37,850 nucleotides of DNA, taken from assembly GCA_016212965.1 (NCBI GenBank), contig JACRDA010000388.1:1-37850 (forward strand), given 5' to 3'. This stretch comes from Myxococcales bacterium (lineage in GTDB: Bacteria > Myxococcota_A > Polyangia > Polyangiales > Polyangiaceae). The translations under genes and the position numbers were made by a program. Of this stretch, positions 34,245-37,850 are shown piece by piece. The first letter of the stretch is position 1; every line of letters starts with the position of its first letter. The notes below the pieces were generated by a model that was not told the DNA's origin, did not search any database, and saw only the letters and a list, made by a program, of their open reading frames with translations.

Positions 34245-35120
34245 ATGAGCCTCCTGGCGCAGAATCCCGCCCGCCGTGCCGTCGAGCGCTACTGGCTCGG
34301 GTACACCGCCGTCTGGGGTGGGGCTGCCGCGGCGGTCATGTTGAGCGGGGTGGCCGAGCGCTGGGGTGACGCGGAGCTCGTGCCGTTCGGGGTCGGCCTT
34401 GGGCTCGGCGCCGTCGTGCCGCCCGTCGTGCGCCCGCACCCGAGCGAGCGCGCGCGACGCTGGCGCGAGCGCACGGCCTTCAAGGCGGGGCTCAGCGTGA
34501 TCGGTTTCGCGTTCCTCTGGAACTACTTCTGCACGCCCTACTTCTTCGACGTGCTCCACATGCACTACGGGTTCCGCACCGAGCTCAACCTGCGCCAGAA
34601 CCCGGTCTTTCTCTACCCGCTCACGGTGGCCTACTTCGCGACCTACTTCGTGCTCGTCTCCGTCGCCGATCGCCTGGCGCAGCGTGCCCGGGCCCCCACG
34701 GTGCGTCGCGTCCTCGGGCTGTGCGCTCCGTTCGCCGTGGCGTTCCTCGAGACGGCGCTCAACGCGAACCCGTTCATGCGGCGGCTGTTCTGCTACGACG
34801 AGCCGGGTTTCATGCTGTGGTTCGGCACGCTGAGCTACGGGCTGTGCTTCGTGTGCGCGCGGCCGGTGTGGTGCGGCATCGACGCGCGGCCCCTCGGGCC
34901 GCCGGCGGGCGCGCAGGGCGAGGCCTCGAGCCCCGCGGGCTTCGCCGCGACGCCGCTCCGCGCCGTCGTCGGTGGCGTGCTCGCTGCAACGATGGTCGTC
35001 GTCATCGCCCTCGAGCTCTTGCGGCATCTGGTCGCGCCCGCCTTCACGGCGGTCCGGGCCGGCGCCCCCGGCCTCCGGGACTACGGCGCGAGCTGTCTCG
35101 GGCCGGCCCCCGCCGACTGA
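34245..35120 (+). CDS. Cycloeucalenol cycloisomerase-like membrane protein
   Basis: 291 residues with about six to eight membrane segments. The pattern follows plant CPI1 as I recall it: an N-terminal ERYWLGYTAVWGG, then WNYFCTPYFFDVLHMHYGF (plant: NYFWTHYFFTVLG), PVFLYPLTVAYFATYFV, and FAVAFLETALNANPF (plant: AYLETLAISNFP), followed by LWFGTLSYGLCFVCARPVW. CPI1 opens the cyclopropane ring of cycloeucalenol in sterol synthesis. Sterol synthesis is known in some Myxococcota, so a sterol role is possible, but no other sterol gene is in view. The C-terminal 70 residues are Ala/Gly/Pro-rich with one further hydrophobic segment. It could be a distant relative with another substrate. Confidence 0.65.
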   Translation: MSLLAQNPARRAVERYWLGYTAVWGGAAAAVMLSGVAERWGDAELVPFGVGLGLGAVVPPVVRPHPSERARRWRERTAFKAGLSVIGFAFLWNYFCTPYFFDVLHMHYGFRTELNLRQNPVFLYPLTVAYFATYFVLVSVADRLAQRARAPTVRRVLGLCAPFAVAFLETALNANPFMRRLFCYDEPGFMLWFGTLSYGLCFVCARPVWCGIDARPLGPPAGAQGEASSPAGFAATPLRAVVGGVLAATMVVVIALELLRHLVAPAFTAVRAGAPGLRDYGASCLGPAPAD

Positions 35121-35234
35121 CGTGGCCGCGGGGCGCCTCGGCGGCTACGCTCCAGCGGTCCGTGCGCGCGGTGGGCGTCCAGGCCCTCCGCCGTCACGTG
35201 CGCGCTCGGCGCCGCTCGAGCCGTCGAGCTCACC

Positions 35235-35576
35235 ATGATCGAGTACCTCGTCCCGCTGCTCATCCTGCTCGCCTCCGTGCCGCTCATCGTTGCGCTCTCG
35301 CGCGCGAACGAGCTCTTCCTCGTGCGCTGGGACGGCGGCGAGCTGCGCCGCGTACGCGGCCGCATCCCGCCTCGGCTGCTGCAGGACCTCGGCGACGTGC
35401 TCAAGCGCGGCAACCGCGGTGTCGCCGCGGCGGGCGGCACGGCGCTGCGCGGTGTCGTCAGCGACGAGCGGCCGGCGCTCTGCGTGAGCGGCGAGCTGCC
35501 CAAGGAGGTGCACCAGCGGTTGCGCAACACGCTCGCGCTCTGGACGGTCGCCAAGATCCGCGCCGCGGCGCGCTGA
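35235..35576 (+). CDS. DUF3634-like small membrane-anchored protein
   Basis: 113 residues from ATG 35235. An N-terminal hydrophobic segment (YLVPLLILLASVPLIVALS) is followed by ANELFLVRWDGGELRRVRGR, IPPRLLQDLGDVLKRGNRGVA, VSDERPALCVSGELPKEVHQ and RLRNTLALWTVAKIRAAA. The order (exposed ELF strand, R-GRIP turn, LLxD helix, closing QRLRNxxxxx helix) is what I recall for DUF3634 family proteins, whose function is unknown. No other motif. A TACGCT hexamer occurs at 35146-35151, 84 nt upstream. Confidence 0.6.
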   Translation: MIEYLVPLLILLASVPLIVALSRANELFLVRWDGGELRRVRGRIPPRLLQDLGDVLKRGNRGVAAAGGTALRGVVSDERPALCVSGELPKEVHQRLRNTLALWTVAKIRAAAR

Positions 35577-35595
35577 GCGGCCGGTCGCCGTGCGC

Positions 35596-36330
35596 TCAGC
35601 GGCTCCGCTTCGTACGGGCCCCCGCCTTCGGGGCGCTCTTGCCCCGGGCGTTCGCCGCGGCCCTCTTGGCGGGCGCGCGTGCGGCGGTCTTCTTCGCAGG
35701 CGCGGCCGCCCGGCCGGTCTTCCTAGCGGGCGTGCGGCGCAGCGCGGCCTTGTCGCCACCGCCGCGCGCGCCCGCTCTGCTGCTCGGGGTCTTCGCGCCG
35801 GCCGCCTTGCGCGCGCCGGCGACCTTCGTGACCTTCCTCGTGCGGCGCGCCGGTGTGGAGGACCCGGGTGCGGCGCCGACGTCGGCACCCGTCGACTCGG
35901 GGGCGTGGCCCGAGGCGGGCGCTGCGAAGTAGGCCCGCATGGGATCGAAGTAGAACTCCTGCCAGCCGCGCGTGTAGCGCGCCGCACCGCCGGGCGGCAG
36001 CTCGGCGTGGTGCAGCGTGAGGCGGGTGTCCCCGCCCTCGCCGCCAGGGCGACCCTCGGACTGGAACGAGATCTCGAGGCGCGAGTCGGGGTCGGCGGAG
36101 GTGAAGTCCGTCGTGCGCCACGACTGCACGATGCGGCGCCCCGGCTCGAGCGCCAGGATCTCTCCCTCGATGTAGCCGTCCCAGGCCGTGTGCTTGCCAC
36201 CGACCCACGCCTCGACGCTCGCCGCGCCCCCGGTGAAGGCGCTGTGCTCGCCGGGGTCGAGCCACGCGGCGTACAGGCGTTCGGGCTCGACCGGCAGCAC
36301 GATGCTCAACTCGAGCTGCTCACGCTTCAT
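35596..36330 (-). CDS. AHSA1/SRPBCC-domain protein with histone H1-like basic tail
   Basis: 244 residues from ATG 36330; GAGAGGTGAG lies just upstream and argues against the GTG at 36342. Residues about 1-137 are an AHSA1-type SRPBCC/START-like fold: IVLPVEPERLYAAWLDPGEH, GKHTAWDGYIEGEILALEPG, RIVQSWRTTDF, TRLTLHHAELPPGGAARYTRGWQEFYFDPM. Such domains bind hydrophobic ligands or act in stress-related roles. The remaining ~105 residues are Ala/Lys/Arg/Pro repeats (KVTKVAGARKAAGAKTPSSR, PARKTGRAAAPAKKTAARAP, AKRAAANARGKSAPKAGART) like the C-terminal tail of histone H1 or bacterial nucleoid proteins, implying nucleic-acid binding. The join is in frame with no stop or frameshift. I have not met this fusion in a characterised protein. 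Confidence 0.82.
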   Translation of the reverse strand: MKREQLELSIVLPVEPERLYAAWLDPGEHSAFTGGAASVEAWVGGKHTAWDGYIEGEILALEPGRRIVQSWRTTDFTSADPDSRLEISFQSEGRPGGEGGDTRLTLHHAELPPGGAARYTRGWQEFYFDPMRAYFAAPASGHAPESTGADVGAAPGSSTPARRTRKVTKVAGARKAAGAKTPSSRAGARGGGDKAALRRTPARKTGRAAAPAKKTAARAPAKRAAANARGKSAPKAGARTKRSR

Positions 36331-36493
36331 TGCGACGCTCACCTCTCGATACGGCTCGCCGGGCCGGTGCCGGACCCGCCCGAGCTCTCGCCGGGCCGCG
36401 ACGAGCGCCAGGAGCCTACCATGTCCGCCCGGCTCGGGGTCCTCGCGCGCGGCCCACGAACGACTCGACCCGCCCGGGACGCCGTGGCATGGC

Positions 36494-36499
36494 TAGAGC
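36494..36499 (+). promoter_or_regulatory. Candidate -10 hexamer of the 36503 lipoprotein gene
   Basis: TAGAGC ends 3 nt before the ATG at 36503. The same TAG(A)GN hexamer precedes the MFS gene by a similar distance. Confidence 0.25.
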
Positions 36500-36502
36500 G
36501 CC

Positions 36503-37093
36503 ATGCGGTACGCTCGCTCGGTCGCGTTCCTGCTCGTCGCAGGCGCCGGGCTCGGGGCACCCCTCGGGTGCGCCACCGCCCGTCGCGCCACGCTGCCGCA
36601 ACTGCAGCAGCGGGCTGCGTACGACCTCGCCTGTCCGCCGCAGTGGCTCGAGCTCGTCCAGATCGACGCCCGGACCAAGGTCGTGGGCGGCTGCGGCCGT
36701 CGCCTGGTGTACCTCGAGGACTGTGTCTCGCTCGGCGACGCGGTCGAGTGTGCGTGGCGCGTGGACTCGCCGCCTGCCTCGCTCGGATGGGCCCCGCCCC
36801 CGGTCACGGCTGGCTACGCGCCGCCGCCGGCTCCGACCGCGTCCGGCGCGCCCGCGCGGTCCATCGCGACCCAGCTCTTCGGTCCGGGCGAGGTGCCGCC
36901 TCCGGTCGTCAGCGCCCCTCCCACCGCGCGGGCCACCGCGCCGGCGGACCCGCTCGCCTTGCCGTACGGGGCGGTGCCGACGGCCCGCAGCTACCCCACC
37001 GAGCTCTACGGGGAGCAGACGCAGCCGATGCTGCCGCCGTCGGGCCGGCCGAAGCCGCGCGACTTGTTCCCGCCTCCGCCGGCGCCCCGCTGA
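36503..37093 (+). CDS. Pro-rich putative lipoprotein with Cys motif
   Basis: 196 residues from ATG 36503. Signal MRYARSVAFLLVAGAGLGAP leads to the lipobox-like PLGC at about residue 23. The N-terminal mature part shows AAYDLACPPQWLELVQID and VVGGCGRRLVYLEDC, the C-P-x(n)-GCG-x(2-4)-Y pattern that recurs in Myxococcota lipoproteins. The rest is Pro/Ala-rich low complexity (WAPPPVTAGYAPPPAPTASG and following), probably an extended envelope-spanning tail ending in RPKPRDLFPPPPAPR. No enzyme motif. It sits 172 nt from the divergent AHSA1-type gene, and its stop lies 23 nt from the convergent YwiC-like gene. Confidence 0.75.
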   Translation: MRYARSVAFLLVAGAGLGAPLGCATARRATLPQLQQRAAYDLACPPQWLELVQIDARTKVVGGCGRRLVYLEDCVSLGDAVECAWRVDSPPASLGWAPPPVTAGYAPPPAPTASGAPARSIATQLFGPGEVPPPVVSAPPTARATAPADPLALPYGAVPTARSYPTELYGEQTQPMLPPSGRPKPRDLFPPPPAPR

Positions 37094-37116
37094 CCAAGGC
37101 CGCCGCCGGCGCGGCG

Positions 37117-37850
37117 TCACGGGGCCGTGCGGGCGACGAGGACGAGCACGGTCGCCGCCGCGAGGCTCGCCGCGACGAGGGCCCAGCCGACGTGGCGCAG
37201 GTGGCGCGGATGCGGCCGCAGCAGCCACAGCGCCCACGAGGTCGCGACCACCGGCGCGGCGGCCCACAGCTCGGCACGCCCGAGGGCCACGCCGACGCCG
37301 ATGCCGAGCGCGCATGCGGTGAGCGGGCCGACCGCGGCGAGCGCGGGGCGCGGTGCGGCGCCCGCGGGCCGCTTGTGGTGCGCCACCACCTCGCGCACGG
37401 CGAAGGTGGTCGCCGTGAAGGCCAGGCACCAGGCGACCCATCCGGCGACCGCGCCGAGGGGCGACAGGCCGCCGGCCAAGGCGACCGGGAGGCCGGCCGA
37501 GGACAGCGCCACCGCGGCCACCGTCTCGCCGAGTGCGCTCTTCTCCTTGCCGTGCAGGATGAAGAGCGCGACCAGGCCCGCGAGGAGCAGGGGCACCGGC
37601 GTCGCGAGCCGGGTCGCGGCGTCGCCCAGCCACAGCGCCGCGGCGCCCGCGACGAGCGCGACGCCGCCGAGCCAGGCGAGCCGCGCGCGGGCGCGGGGGC
37701 CGTGATCGCGGCGCACGCGCAGGCCCCGCCGCCCGACGAGCCCGAGCGCGGGCTCGTGGGCGGCGACGGCGGCGCAGGCCGCCACCGTGAGCCCGCGGGC
37801 GCTCGGGCTGGGTGCTCCGGCGGCGAGGGCCGCGACGAGCGGCACCGCGA
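37117..37850 (-). CDS. YwiC-like integral membrane protein (N-terminus outside window)
   Basis: The minus-strand frame is open to the window edge, so the start is missing; the GTG at 37845 is probably internal. 242 residues are visible with about seven hydrophobic segments. The sequence GLTVAACAAVAAHEPALGLVG followed by RRGLRVRRDHGPRARARLAWL resembles the YwiC-like family, where an N-terminal PREHGAW motif (not seen here) precedes a 'RQPLKL' type loop. Later parts are Ala/Leu/Val/Gly-rich, with HGKEKSALGETVAAVALSSA and AFTATTFAVREVVAHHKRP as polar-flanked segments. Function of the family is unknown. Confidence 0.55.
   Translation of the reverse strand, partial: AVPLVAALAAGAPSPSARGLTVAACAAVAAHEPALGLVGRRGLRVRRDHGPRARARLAWLGGVALVAGAAALWLGDAATRLATPVPLLLAGLVALFILHGKEKSALGETVAAVALSSAGLPVALAGGLSPLGAVAGWVAWCLAFTATTFAVREVVAHHKRPAGAAPRPALAAVGPLTACALGIGVGVALGRAELWAAAPVVATSWALWLLRPHPRHLRHVGWALVAASLAAATVLVLVARTAP

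Overview
The window is a very GC-rich bacterial chromosome segment with dense genes, strong third-position GC and short intergenic gaps. The gene content points to a Myxococcota/Polyangia-type organism: two eukaryotic-like Ser/Thr kinases (one fused to an AAA ATPase/helical-repeat region), a PP2C phosphatase, many small Cys-rich or Gly-rich lipoproteins, an RpoD with a long low-complexity N-terminus, and a probable sterol-pathway homologue. This placement is inference; no 16S gene is present. I see no insertion sequence, prophage or CRISPR array.

Layout. 1-8.5 kb: the end of a TolC-family outer-membrane protein, then housekeeping genes: atpD-atpC, split from the rest of the ATP synthase, followed by dnaG and rpoD. 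8.1-12.2 kb: two small lipoproteins, a BolA-like protein, a calcineurin-like phosphoesterase, a PP2C phosphatase and, on the minus strand, an OmpH/Skp-like chaperone. 12.3-18.4 kb: a 1301-residue kinase-AAA regulator (minus), tRNA-Glu(UUC) and an ABC-F ATPase of the YbiT type. 18.4-22.7 kb: argH (minus), divergent from a two-gene operon encoding a lipoprotein of the vertebrate-type protein-arginine deiminase (PAD) family and a secreted helical-repeat protein. 22.7-27.5 kb: an organophosphate-type MFS transporter, an archaeal/eukaryotic-type prolyl-tRNA synthetase, a membrane-anchored alpha/beta hydrolase and a lipoprotein ending at a clear intrinsic terminator. 27.5-30.3 kb: a structured intergenic region, tmRNA (ssrA, tag ANDNAIALAA) and a second Ser/Thr kinase. 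30.5-37.85 kb: a large metal-binding-type lipoprotein, a polytopic membrane protein, a small lipoprotein, a cycloeucalenol cycloisomerase-like membrane protein, a DUF3634-like protein, an AHSA1/SRPBCC protein with a histone H1-like tail, a Pro-rich lipoprotein and a truncated YwiC-like membrane protein.

Most interesting observations: (1) the PAD-family lipoprotein, which keeps the Asp, His-x-Asp and Cys catalytic residues and Asp-rich calcium-type motifs and is translationally coupled to a secreted partner; (2) the cycloeucalenol cycloisomerase-like protein; (3) the AHSA1 domain with a histone-like basic tail; (4) -10-like hexamers placed 6-7 nt before start codons, with near-perfect TTGACG-N17 partners for argH and the Skp-like gene, suggesting leaderless transcription; (5) a diverged two-block intergenic repeat found before the PP2C gene and beside tmRNA; (6) a strong terminator hairpin inside the 5' part of the hydrolase reading frame.

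All family calls come from motif recognition by eye, without database searches; start sites were chosen from N-terminal family fit, Shine-Dalgarno-like sites and overlaps.
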